Part shown: positions 40,701 to 48,800 of the stretch, in pieces
Layout: each line of letters opens with the position of its first letter
Position numbering within the stretch: the stretch's first letter is position 1
NCBI GenBank assembly: GCA_900708905.1
Contig: CAADRB010000035.1
Span: 557,064 to 621,063, forward strand
Reading direction: 5' to 3'
From: Hymenolepis diminuta
Lineage: Eukaryota; Platyhelminthes; Cestoda; Cyclophyllidea; Hymenolepididae
DNA length: 64,000 nt
The notes under the pieces: generated by a model
Seen by the model: the letters and a program-made list of their open reading frames with translations, nothing else
Database searches by the model: none
What the model was told of the DNA's origin: nothing
Translations under genes and position numbers: made by a program

Positions 40701-41668
40701 TCCCCTGGGAGCAACAGCGAATGTGCAACCCACTGCTTATTTGGTTGCGTTGTTCCCTATTTTAGTAATGGAAAGCAGAGAAGTCACAGGAGCACGGAGA
40801 CGTTGCCAAGGGGTACTGGGAACCCTCTAGGAAGTCAATGTACTACACCGACGACACACAAACAACGTCTTCACCGATCCGCAAGTAGAGAATGTCGCAC
40901 ACCTTCATGGAGAGGATGGATTCGATTGGTCAAACCGGATCCTGGGGATTCGTTTGGCATTGGACTATCAAAAGGTTTATCTTCTCGAGGAATTTATGTA
41001 TCTGCCATTCGTCCTGGATCAGTAGCGGATACTTCTGGACTACTTCAAATATATGATCGAATCCTCAAGGTAATCAACTTTCCGCCAATTAAAGCTAACC
41101 AATGGGCATTGAATAGATTTGAATCGCGCTCACCTTATAAGTTATTCTGAAATGCAAATTAAGTTATTTTTCCAGCAAAAAACAAACGTTCTTTTAATGC
41201 AAATATTTCCAAAATGTTGTAGATTCAAAATTCATCCCAACATTTACCTTTTGTTTGTAATATTGAATAGTGAATGTGTTGAAATAGCTGAAGTTTCGCT
41301 TGTTAATCTAAAGCTTTATGGCTGTAGTCTTTTCTGACAGTAAGTCCAATTTGTCCGAACCCAGACCTTAACCGCGTTGAGTAGACATTTCCTTATTTTA
41401 AAATAGTAAAATTAAATGAAGAAAATCGTGGTAAATAAAGGATACTTACGGTAATTTCACAGACAAAAGCGCTGAGATAGCACCGTCCTGATAGGTTGAT
41501 CTATAAGAATTTCTGCTCCATTCAACGCAAAATTTAACTGTTTCTTTTTCTTATTCTGTTCTGCAGGTGAATGAACTCTCAACGAAGGGACGAACATGTC
41601 GGGAAGTGGTGGCCATGATCCGAAGATCGAGTCCTGTTTTGGATCTCTTCATTCACCGTCGGCGTTGA
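1608..41668 (+). CDS. GRIP: GRIP-like multi-PDZ scaffold protein, 5' partial (gene span)
   Basis: GRIP proteins are cytoplasmic scaffolds whose PDZ domains bind C-terminal tails of receptors such as AMPA receptor subunits, ephrin receptors and Fras1-type matrix proteins, and link them to kinesin-driven transport. Proposed coding exons: 1608-1758, 1899-2047, 2126-2279, 2347-2492, 5388-5636, 10166-10421, 15773-16020, 18694-19272, 28658-29058, 29676-29865, 29944-30260, 35805-36298, 40766-41069, 41567-41668. All phases agree, giving 1,245 residues plus stop. Six PDZ domains are visible, with binding-loop cores SLGI, RLGA, PFGF, SLGI, PWGV and SFGI. Their grouping (2-3, 4-5, 6, 7) and the segment joining PDZ4 to PDZ5 match GRIP rather than MAGUK, INADL or MPDZ proteins. 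PDZ1 and the start codon are missing and presumably upstream. The in-window part already exceeds whole vertebrate GRIP1 (about 1,100 residues) because the linkers are long. Family assignment is strong; two splice boundaries in the linkers are uncertain. Confidence 0.9.
1899..2047 (+). CDS. GRIP: GRIP exon b: second half of PDZ2
   Basis: It runs from an acceptor TTTTGCAG to a donor GTTAGA. It encodes the GxLKxGDRILAIDG core of PDZ2, the second helix (CEESMKLLGC) and the last strand ISLFIEYDV. The final strand closely resembles the end of vertebrate GRIP PDZ2. It ends in phase 1 and is followed by a 78-base intron. Confidence 0.9.
2126..2279 (+). CDS. GRIP: GRIP exon c: first half of PDZ3
   Basis: The acceptor is TTTAG at 2121-2125 and the donor is at 2280. 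The exon starts PDZ3 with GPFEIEIEK, a binding loop RLGASL and the strand LLISHIRDGSIADR. The stretch GSIADR followed by CGALQVGD in the next exon matches GRIP PDZ3 closely. The exon ends in phase 2 and is followed by a very short intron of 67 bases. Confidence 0.9.
2347..2492 (+). CDS. GRIP: GRIP exon d: second half of PDZ3
   Basis: The acceptor is TTTTCTAG ending at 2346 and the donor is GTACGT at 2493. It encodes CGALQVGDLIETINGRS, a helix (LSLQEAIDLLSD) and the terminal strand SIKLRILP. The sequence after the last strand begins the linker towards PDZ4. It ends in phase 1. Confidence 0.9.
2493..5387. other. GRIP intron, about 2.9 kb
   Basis: AT-rich. A GC-richer island lies near 5010-5180. 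No coding frame that joins the neighbouring exons was seen. Confidence 0.6.
5388..5636 (+). CDS. GRIP: GRIP exon e: serine/arginine-rich linker between PDZ3 and PDZ4
   Basis: The frame is open from 5351 and encodes a polar linker rich in Ser, Arg and Asn. It contains a short hydrophobic/acidic island, EELDFSWNSTPV, resembling the DSW-containing patch I recall in the PDZ3-PDZ4 linker of vertebrate GRIP. The end is at donor GTACGC (5637), phase 1, which fits the next exon at 10166. The start is uncertain: 5388 is chosen because it alone matches the phase of the preceding exon, but its pyrimidine tract is weak. An alternative donor GTATCA at 5657 would extend the exon to 5656 in phase 0. Confidence 0.6.
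5637..10165. other. GRIP intron, about 4.5 kb
   Basis: Very AT-rich with long A/T runs. It holds the possible cassette exon at 8693-8834 and otherwise no supported feature. Confidence 0.6.
8693..8834 (+). CDS. Possible cassette exon of GRIP (linker)
   Basis: An open frame surrounds this stretch. A good acceptor (GCAATTTCAG ending at 8692) precedes it and a modest donor GTATCC follows at 8835. If the preceding exon uses its alternative donor at 5657, this piece enters in phase 0, leaves in phase 1 and joins 10166 correctly. It would add a polar 47-residue segment with no recognised domain. With the main donor at 5637 it cannot be read without a stop. It may equally be chance open sequence in an intron. 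Confidence 0.3.
10166..10421 (+). CDS. GRIP: GRIP exon f: linker end and first half of PDZ4
   Basis: The acceptor is TTTTTGCTTAG ending at 10165 and the donor is GTAAGT at 10422. The segment VYGAGLCRTEEVEVVLEASL corresponds to the region that leads into vertebrate GRIP PDZ4. It is followed by a binding loop NPFGFSLQP and the strand FPLIASVIPGGPAF. An inserted polar stretch of about 20 residues separates the first strand from the binding loop. The exon ends in phase 2. GC content is visibly higher than in the flanking introns. Confidence 0.88.
10671..10828. repeat. Dispersed repeat C, copy 1
   Basis: It aligns over its length with 56481-56625. Shared blocks include GAGCGT, GCACCGCGT, TTAAAATTGG, a TTGCA block followed by GCAATTT/GCATTTT and TGCC/CGCC, all in the same order and orientation. 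This is an old transposon-like or MITE-like copy of unknown type. Confidence 0.65.
11589..11612. repeat. (AG)12 microsatellite
   Basis: Twelve uninterrupted AG units seen directly. Confidence 0.95.
15773..16020 (+). CDS. GRIP: GRIP exon g: second half of PDZ4 and start of PDZ5
   Basis: The acceptor is GGCTGTTCCAG ending at 15772 and the donor is GTAGGT at 16021. It carries the PDZ4 core SGVIQAGDSLLAIQGDSP, a helix region with an inserted serine-rich run (TSSSSTS), and the last strand. VAENVIPSSGVFDV then joins directly to PDZ5. That joint is nearly identical to the vertebrate GRIP PDZ4-PDZ5 joint and is strong support for orthology. PDZ5 begins with the loop SSLGINLQ. The exon ends in phase 1. 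Confidence 0.9.
16021..18693. other. GRIP intron, about 2.7 kb
   Basis: A GC-richer island at about 16730-16990 includes a small perfect-stem hairpin (16862-16889). Its short open frames on the - strand look like a composition effect. Confidence 0.6.
18694..19272 (+). CDS. GRIP: GRIP exon h: rest of PDZ5, acidic and proline-rich linker
   Basis: The acceptor is ATTTTTCAG ending at 18693 and the donor is GTAAGT at 19273. It encodes PGEPLLISKVIPGSVASRCG, then HPGDILLAVNGVSLE, a helix and the strand VTLRIQKP of PDZ5. The remaining part, about 125 residues, is a disordered-looking linker. It has an acidic segment (VRDDDNDFSL and DTLDDEFLSQ), a proline-rich motif APPPRPPRRY that could bind an SH3 domain, and a basic His/Gln-rich tail. 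It ends in phase 1, which fits the exon at 28658 across a 9.4 kb intron. Confidence 0.9.
21388..21576. repeat. Dispersed repeat A, copy 1
   Basis: It is strongly similar to 42297-42496 in the same orientation. The best block begins CTTAAGACAGACAAATGTGG at 21457 and continues through TTCACTCCATTTTTCCAA to GAATAGGTGTAAGTT. Type unknown; no open frame. Confidence 0.8.
26030..26080 (+). repeat. tRNA-like fragment with a pol III box A
   Basis: TGGCGCACTGGTTAAAGCGG at 26033-26052 looks like the D-arm/box A of a tRNA or tRNA-derived SINE. The sequence after it (GGTCGTCGAC, TGTCGGGAG) is loosely anticodon-arm-like. No intact box B follows, so it is a decayed copy at best. Confidence 0.35.
28658..29058 (+). 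CDS. GRIP: GRIP exon i: complete PDZ6
   Basis: The acceptor is TTATTAG ending at 28657 and the donor is GTGAGT at 29059. The whole of PDZ6 lies in one exon. It has LFEVHKVRLTRS, a binding loop CPWGVVISGTDD, the strand VYIDSLTPGKPA and the core LLQRGDRILAVNGLDG. A Gly/Ala-rich region at the second helix is followed by the strand SVTLYIARE. The loop residue Trp where Leu or Phe is usual is uncommon. It ends in phase 0. Confidence 0.9.
29059..29675. other. GRIP intron, about 0.6 kb
   Basis: Nothing recognised. An open frame on the - strand at 29106-29396 lacks any recognised feature. Confidence 0.6.
29676..29865 (+). CDS. GRIP: GRIP exon j: linker after PDZ6
   Basis: The acceptor is TTTTATAG ending at 29675 and the donor is GTAGGG at 29866. 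Read in phase 0 from the previous exon it is fully open and gives a Ser/Thr/Pro-rich linker with the basic stretches EERVRQPPRTTPS and RLKKQNSISKGLPYPRHH. The longer open frame that overlaps here is in a different register and does not join the neighbours. It ends in phase 1, followed by a 78-base intron. Confidence 0.82.
29944..30260 (+). CDS. GRIP: GRIP exon k: histidine-rich linker with a CxxC motif
   Basis: The acceptor is CTTTTCAG ending at 29943. The frame stays open to a TGA at 30351. It encodes a linker with a His/Arg cluster (HHQHRHHRHKSHNRRRK) and a conserved-looking patch STLNLDDIACPGCREAV. The equivalent PDZ6-PDZ7 region of vertebrate GRIP binds the kinesin heavy chain. The donor is not certain: GTTCTT at 30261 is taken because it gives phase 0 and fits 35805, while GTAGTG at 30249 also gives phase 0. 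A read-through isoform ending at 30353 is possible. Confidence 0.7.
30261..35804. other. GRIP intron, about 5.5 kb
   Basis: The base composition is patchy. A less AT-biased stretch at about 31400-33100 may be a decayed mobile element. A SINE-like element lies on the - strand near 33700-33835. No exon was recognised. Confidence 0.5.
33700..33835 (-). mobile_element. tRNA-derived SINE-like element
   Basis: Read on the - strand, GAATTGGTCACCACGC is followed by GTCTGCCATACTAGAGG and GGTCGAGGGATTCAAATTC. This order resembles a tRNA D-arm, anticodon arm and box B. The sequence then continues into a non-tRNA body (CGGCGCACACCCAGTGGG and on). That is the layout of a tRNA-derived SINE. The boundaries are approximate and no target-site duplication was found. 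Confidence 0.5.
35805..36298 (+). CDS. GRIP: GRIP exon l: Ser/His-rich linker before PDZ7
   Basis: A 164-codon open linker with basic repeats (TRRRGHLRTRGRSL), a second His/Pro tract (HTHQHHHQPPPMPMP) and serine-rich runs (SSSQSSYTSCSGSGSF). It ends at a clear donor CCAG/GTACTG (36299) in phase 2, which fits the next exon. The start is less certain: the acceptor GAGCAG ending at 35804 is in phase with the preceding exon, but the frame is open from 35748 and other AGs lie close by. Probably disordered, with many potential phosphorylation sites. Confidence 0.75.
36299..40765. other. GRIP intron, about 4.5 kb
   Basis: AT-rich. Nothing recognised beyond short chance open frames. Confidence 0.6.
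40766..41069 (+). CDS. GRIP: GRIP exon m: linker end and most of PDZ7
   Basis: The acceptor is CCCTATTTTAG ending at 40765 and the donor is at 41070. It starts with a basic Ser/Thr-rich stretch, then PDZ7: WIRLVKPDPGDSFGIGLSKG, SRGIYVSAIRPGSVAD and SGLLQIYDRILK. The pattern GxYVxxIRPxxxxDxxGLxxxDRxLxVN matches GRIP PDZ7, in which the usual Gly before Asp is replaced. Here Tyr stands in its place (IYDRI). The exon ends in phase 0. Confidence 0.92.
41070..41566. other. GRIP intron splitting PDZ7
   Basis: A 497-base phase-0 intron between RILK and VNEL. Nothing recognised inside. Confidence 0.75.
41567..41668 (+). CDS. GRIP: GRIP exon n: end of PDZ7 and stop codon
   Basis: The acceptor is TCTGTTCTGCAG ending at 41566. 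It encodes VNELSTKGRTCREVVAMIRR and the last strand VLDLFIH, then three arginines and TGA at 41666-41668. The protein therefore stops at the edge of PDZ7, without the tail of some tens of residues found after PDZ7 in vertebrate GRIP1. Confidence 0.92.
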   Translation: MNELSTKGRTCREVVAMIRRSSPVLDLFIHRRR

Positions 41669-41681
41669 AGTTTACCCGCTT

Positions 41682-41687
41682 AATAAA
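41682..41687 (+). promoter_or_regulatory. Candidate polyadenylation signal of GRIP
   Basis: A canonical AATAAA lies 14 bases after the stop codon. A second AATAAA is at 42025-42030. The first is very close to the stop; the second would give a 3' UTR of about 370 bases. Neither is proven. Confidence 0.4.
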
Positions 41688-42296
41688 TAGATCCCTTTTC
41701 TAGTTCTAATATTTGATTCCTATTATCTTCAAGCTGAAAGCACTGAGATATACATAAGTCGAAAAATAACGGGACTCACCTAAATACGGATAACATTAGA
41801 CGGAAGAGGAAAATTAATACGCTCAAGCTATTCATTCCTTTACCACTCCACACCTCATCTCAATCCCAATTAAACGACTATATGATCCAATCGCATTTGG
41901 ACTTCTTCTCCCACTCTCGGCAGTCCACATTGTAGTCTTTCATTGGAGCTTCCTATTTCTCCACTTCCCTGGATTCTCTCTCATTCTCACTACATCTCAT
42001 ATCCAGTGGCCTTAGATAACGCAAAATAAATGCAGTCTTGCCCTTAGGTCTTGGTGTTGTAACTCCCCTCTATACTCCACCCACTACATCCCTATTTCAC
42101 TCGACCAACTTCAAATTCTCCAATCCCCATGGAATTTGAAATTGTGCCTCTCTTTATCCCCTTTGTCTCTCCCCAGCTCCGTCAACTAATCCCAGCCAGA
42201 CATCCACCTTCTTCATACCCTGAGGCGCATTTATGTTATATACAGACGTGTGAATTCACCTTGTCGATGCCTTCAAAATACAAGTTTGGCACCAGA

Positions 42297-42496
42297 TTCA
42301 TTTGTCTCGTACTCTAAAATCCTAACACTATTCTTTGAGCGGTGTCCACATCAGTCTTTAATCTGCTATCGTCCACCTTAAGACAGACAAATGTGGACAA
42401 ACAATATGGAAGGACTGGTTCACTCCATTTTTCCAAAATGTATCTCTGCTTGAGTTTTAATTCATTACACTTTCTATCTTAAAATAGGTGTAAGTT
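42297..42496. repeat. Dispersed repeat A, copy 2
   Basis: It matches 21388-21576 with scattered substitutions and a few short indels. The best block begins CTTAAGACAGACAAATGTGG at 42378. Confidence 0.8.
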
Positions 42497-44570
42497 TCGA
42501 TAACTGTCTTGGTAATCTAAAAACTTCAGTCCGATAGACTGGAGAAGAAAATGCGGTGATTGCTTGTTTTTTTTACTTGCGGAAGGCGAGGACATTCACC
42601 ATTTCTTTAAACCAGCAAGTCACGTTGTCTGAGATGCAGTGAGTATAATATGGAGGAGTTGGAATGTAAGCGCAACAAATCCTCCTTTGATTCTTAAAGA
42701 AGTAGGTCCATTTAGAAAATTTCCAAATCTGCAGATTCGGAATATTTCAATATCTTTCAAGAATTTCCAATACAGTCGTCTGCTTTCAAAATAAACTCTA
42801 CGTTCTGTGTTTGGCGAAGCATTTGTAGTGACTTAGTGTCTGACTGGCCATATGCACATACTTGCTTAAATAATTAATTGATTCCAGACCAATTACAGAG
42901 CAATCAAAGTCTTCACCATTGTCACTACTGCGATGTACTGTGGCGAAACAAAACAAACACTCAGAAAGTATAGGAGAAAGAGGCCATCGATTGCCGTTTT
43001 GTCGGATAAAGGAGAAACGTATGATTTGAGAGAAAATGAAAATCCTTACAATTTAAAAACCCACGATTTCATCAATATTTCTATACCCCTAAAAGAATAT
43101 TTGGCATAAAGAAGGAACACCAGATAAATTTTCCCTAACAGTTCGCTCTTATTCGAAGTTTGACCATCTCATTCGTCTGAAACATACATTGTCGGCAGCA
43201 TTTAAGGGAGATCACTGAGACAAGTCTCTTCGTATTCATTTGGAAGTGTTTATTTCAATTGGTTATAGCATGGGACTTAACTTGCACTTTGAGACCCATC
43301 AACAACCATACAGTGAACAGTTTAGCTAAATAGGTGAGATGATATAAAAACCTCTCTAAACCAAATCTTATCTGATTTATATGAAATGAAAGAGATTACC
43401 TTTCTTATATACATTCGGAGCGGGAAAGTGTATTTGCACATTAAAATTTATTATATTCAGAATTTTCATATATTTCAAGATTCGTCTCCGGCCTGTTTAA
43501 AAGTTGTGGATAAGAACTGACACGTGAAACTCATGACATACCCCTCGTTTTCGTCATGGGAATCGTTCCTATTTCTTCCCAATCACTTAATCTCAACTTG
43601 AACCAAATAAAATGCTAAATTCTCTTCTACTTAAATGAAATAAGTAAACAATTTTTATCCCCAACAAAGTTTACAAACTAATTCCGGAGCACAATGATTG
43701 GAATTTAGAGTTTTCCAAAGAGAGAATTTTGAGCAGTAAATGAAAGATACATGTGCACAATAAACTCTCTGAATACACAACTTGTGTTTAACGTTAGAGA
43801 ACAAAGGCACTATGGCCAAAATGTTGTCGCACTCGACAATATAGTGGATGGAAATAATTACCGTGGAATAAAGTCATTTGCTTTTCCTAAATTACATTAA
43901 CGCAAAAACTTCTCTAACGGAATCCCTTTGAGATGCGATTTCATTAAAGTTCCACGACAACAGGCACCAGATTTCGAATAATTGATGCTTTAATATAAAA
44001 ACAGTTAGTCAAGTTGACCATTGAATAAGGAAAAAAATGGCACATTTTTATGAAGATGGATTAACCGAAAACTTTCCTTTCAAATATTTATTACAAAGCT
44101 GATTTAATATTCTATTGGACGATTGGAGATTGATACCTACGGCTTCAGTTTTTCTTCGGCAAATTAATTGTGAAGGGTAAATACAGTTATCCGAACAAAT
44201 TAGGTGAAATAAAATTTAAGAGCTGTGTTTCTCATCTAATGGAGGGCTCCTCAGTTTGAAGACAATTGGCATGCGTGCCCTACATTCTCCTCTCAATTCT
44301 AAAAGTCATTTATGGTGTCCCTTATAACTCTCACATTTCCTTTTGCTACTGTACGCTCATGTCAGGCCTTTCTCAATTTAAGAATTTCGCAAAAGCTGTT
44401 TAAGATACTAGAGGTCTACATCCGAGTTTATCCCTATTTCGCCCTCTTTATTACAATCCGGATTCCACTTGCTCAGTGATGGCGCTTGTTCCCTCCCCCT
44501 TCTTTACAATTTCCAATTTCCATAACTACTCTTTCACTTTTCCTCATTTAATTAGGTTTGGTCAGTAGGA

Positions 44571-44755
44571 GGAGGAGAAAAAGTAGAAGAAGTGGCAGTT
44601 GGTGAGGTGAGGGGGAGAGGAGAGTGGAGGAGGATGCAGATCGCATCCATGCACTTCATTGTNGGAGGAGAATAAGTAGAAGAAGTGACCGCTGGTGAGG
44701 GGAGGGGGAGAGGAGAGTGGAGGAGGATGCAGATCGCATCCATGCACTTCATTGT
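44571..44755. repeat. 92-base tandem duplication separated by one N
   Basis: Copies 44571-44662 and 44664-44755 differ at about five positions and are otherwise identical. Both are purine-rich and end in GCATCCATGCACTTCATTGT. The single N at 44663 sits exactly at the junction. Confidence 0.92.
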
Positions 44756-45778
44756 GAATGCGCCAACACTCTCGTCTTGAGCTTGAGTCGCACTTCCTCC
44801 AAGACATCTTTTCACCTTCACAGCTCCCACTAAAGCGACAAGGCTATGTGCAGATGCACAACGACCGTCCTATCATCAATAGCAACGAGACTTCCATCAT
44901 TGCATATTTCAAGTCATAATATCCAGTCCACGTAGGCTCTAATGAACCAATTATCTAATTAACTAGCTAACTAACTAACCAGCTGGCTTGATAAGTACGA
45001 AAGAAAGTAATGGAAGTGAGGGATGCGGGCATCTGCGGTTGCTTGCCTGGAGAGAGGAGGTGGAGAGGAGGTATGAAATTTGATCGAGATTAACTGCAAT
45101 TATTGTTTATTTGATTGATTGATGTTTTAATCTTTATTTGTAATTACCTCTTCCTATTGTTCATCTCTTGGCTTATATCTTTCATTAGATTTGTTTTCGG
45201 TATTTTATTTTTTGTTTATTTCGATTTTTCATTAACAGTTGCTCGAAAACGGAAGCAAATTGTAATATATATTAACCCTCGCACTTATGAATTTGCGCTG
45301 GAAATTTATTAATTAGGAATATTTTCGAAGCCGCATTCTACTAATTTTTTTATTATTATTATTAAATTAGGCAATTAGTACTAAATTTCTTCTCACATCT
45401 TTATTATATTACGTGTTATCCTGACGTGTTTATAGGTAGTTTATGCTGTATACATAGCCTATAACTTGACTTTCCTAAATATTAAATCTGTGGAATCTGC
45501 AAAAATCATTTTCAGTTTTACTTTCTTATTTATATTTTTGTAAATGTCTTGATAATGAACAATTTTATAAATAGATCGGTGAAGGGCGTAATAAATATTA
45601 TATACATTAGACTTTGGGGAAAAGTGGAATATTTATTATTCCATTCTATTTTTATAGTATTACTTGTTTGTTTTCACCATTTAAGTCTCTATAATTCGTC
45701 CTAGATGCCTTCGTTTTATTGGCTCTCTATCTCATGCGCTTTTGGATTTGCTTTCGACCTTACTGATTATCTAGCAAA

Positions 45779-45802
45779 ATGAGTTCGAGGTATTATTTAA
45801 AG
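45779..45802 (+). CDS. TMEM145: TMEM145-like exon 1: start codon and signal-peptide N-region
   Basis: ATG at 45779 begins MSSRYYLK and is followed by donor GTAATT at 45803. Joined to the next exon it yields a textbook signal peptide: a basic N-region, the hydrophobic core VGLLLFQMLLFYY and a cleavage site after NADA. This fit is the reason for choosing this start. Confidence 0.78.
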
Positions 45803-48800
45803 GTAATTTATTTTGTTTTTCTACGGCCGCATTTTTTTATTAACACTTTCGAAAGGTATTGGTCTTATGTACTGGTTGCGGAAATTATTCCTTTAATTAA
45901 AATTCTCAAAATATATTACCTTTTATTTCAGGTCGGATTGCTTTTATTTCAAATGCTGTTATTTTATTATAATGCTGACGCTCTACATATCTCAGGTGTA
46001 TGGAGCACAGATAAAGTCTACACTTTTCTCGCCCGATTTGCTTTTCAGAAGACATCTGTTGCCGAAATTGAGGGCACTAGAGGTTATATTTTCGGAAATA
46101 TATCCAGCCTTGATTATCCGTTTAGTGAGTACTGCTTCTATTTTATTAGAAATTTTATTTTATTTTTATATATCTAATTGGCTTTACAGACTCTTCAATA
46201 CGTATGCCACCCGCAACTTTGGTTATAGTGGACGGAGAGTATGTAACAGACCTCTACGGGAATGCTAGTCGTCCAGTTCAACTTTTCTCCGAGTCCTCAA
46301 ATGGTTCACACTTCAATCTTTGGCAGGCGGAGACCGCGAGGTGTCAGGCTATGTTTTCCCGCATCAATGTTCTGGCTTGGCATCGCAAGTGTTCTCCCAA
46401 AGCCAAAATGGATTTTCTTCGACAGGCGCCCTGCACAACAGGGGGTCTGTGTTCTGAGGAAGAGGAACCGTCTCGCGTCCAACCTCACTCACAATTTACT
46501 TTCACTGTCCAAGATCGCAGACAACCTCGGTTAGTCATGCATTTATCTTCTATAAAAATACTGTATTATTTTAACCCATTTCAAGAAAAAACAATTTTAT
46601 AATTTTCCACTGTGTGAGAGCAATTCAAACCGTTTAAAAGTAAGTCTAATGAATTATGGAAATATAGGGAATCGAAAAAAATGGGAGAAATTCTGCTAAG
46701 GTACCAAAGTGTCTCACTTAATTTAATTCGAGTTGTAGCATATTTACCTGGATTACTGATCAAATTTGTGTCTACGATATCCAGTGCTTACTGACTGGTT
46801 GTTTAACCATCATGTTCAATCTTGCCACTTTGATTCAATTTTTTCTTCTAAGGATTTAGCAAGCATAATAATCTTACTTAGTCTTACCATAACAGGGCTT
46901 AGATAGCTAAAATTTTCACTTTATTTATAATCCTTAAGGTACTCAAAGGTTGGTTGTTAACAAAGCATTCTGACGCAGTAAATGTCCCAAACTCACTGAC
47001 TGTAGCAAATTCATATTTAATCGCTTTGAATGAACAGTCGGGATGGGGACAGAAAATATTAAAAATTGCGAGGTATTGATGTTTCCCCAACAACAAAGTC
47101 AATTATTTAAGTCGCTTCAAATGTCCTCAAAGCAATACTTCAAAGGTAGCTATTATTGTTTGTAAACTTAATGAAACTAGTTTACTTATTTCTAGGTATC
47201 CTTTGGAATATTCCAGAATGCAATGTATGGTATCGATTTTCCTGCATGATTTTATTTGATATTTTCGTACTTTCGATTGCCACGCTCGCATATGAATTCA
47301 ATATGTCTTACAATTCAGCTTTATGAAGCTATTGATACAAAATGTAGAGTTAATAACTGCCGTAACTATAAAAAACGCTGATGAGTGTATATTCAGTATG
47401 TAAGATTATTGATTAGAAGTTGACAGCGAATTTTGTTCCAATTGTTAGGCTTTCTTCTCGATAACATTGAAACGATTCTTCCTCTGAAATTAAGGTTTAT
47501 TAACAAATTTCACTTGTGCTCTTTGTTGTTTCTACAATTACCGTTATCATTAAAATTATGAAAAGTTCAAAATTTTGGTGTCCAGTGAAAATATAGCTTT
47601 TTTCATGGAAAACTTATTCTGGAAAAAACGACATTTCTAATATCAGAAACAAAAAATGAAATAACATTAACGGCAACTAGCAGGAATTGTCGCGGAGGTA
47701 TCGTGTGAATTTTTACTGAAAATATTAAGTGATAGAATACAGTTGACCCCTACGCTGCACGAATATTGATCGCTGATTGGGTGGGAGGCCTCTGCACGCA
47801 CTCCACGCTTGCTCGGTACGCGACCGGTAGCACGTAAGCACTTCCAAAGTTTTCTAGCGCGCACGGGATGGCTTTGGCCAACCTTGGTAGCGTTGTATGC
47901 TCCACAGAATGTTGCTCTAGAAAATGCTCATTATCCAAATTTTTACCTTCATCTTAGTTATAAGTAATAGTTTCTCCGCGTATCAAAGCCAATTTTCCGT
48001 GGGAACCTTATTTTATCGTACTTCCGCCAATAAATTCTAATTAATCAAAACGCTGAAATGAGGTCTGAAATACATTTAAAAGAAACTGTTCAAGGGAAGC
48101 TTCATTTCAAAAAAGAACGTAATTCAGAACTTTTCATGCGATGCCTTTTATCACTGATTTACCCACAGCCATCATAAAACTTGTAATCACCCTTTGAAAG
48201 ACACTACGTGGGCACCTTGTAAACATTTTTAAACGCATTTTAGATTTTCCATAAGCGATTGTACCTATTCCAATTAATGGATGAAAGGTCGCGTTAGATG
48301 CAAGGCACTCCTTTTCATTATTTTTTTATGCTCTATTTATACTACTTATGTCCACCTTATTAGTAGCATGAATAGCATTGTCTATTTGAGACTTTTCCCT
48401 GATTTTTCTCTTTATTCACAACCATTTTAGTAAGTTCAAAATTGTTGAGACTGGGTATCATACGTATTTTTTTCTGATTACCTCTCTATTTATAAGTCGC
48501 AGTTTTCGAAGAACTTTCAGACTATGATGGCGACAAGGATTATTTCACGCCACTTCTCTGTGCGGAACGAGAGATAGAGAACTGTTCGCTTCCGCATTTG
48601 GGTACACACGAATTAATGAATGTATATATCAAAACATAAACTATTTCATCATTTGGCGTCTACATGTGCTACATCAGTGTCATTCTCCTTTGATACAGTA
48701 AAAAAATATCAACGAGCCCGGAATGGTTAAAGGTAGGCTGTGATTGGCACTCCCCAATTGGTTTGAAACACACTTTCATCGTGAATAAATGGTGAGAGAT

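Larger units (their letters stand above)
41669..45778. other. Intergenic region between the two genes
   Basis: About 4.1 kb. It holds the GRIP 3' UTR, repeat A copy 2, the 92-base tandem duplication around an N, and presumably the promoter of the second gene. No promoter element can be named with confidence. Confidence 0.6.
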
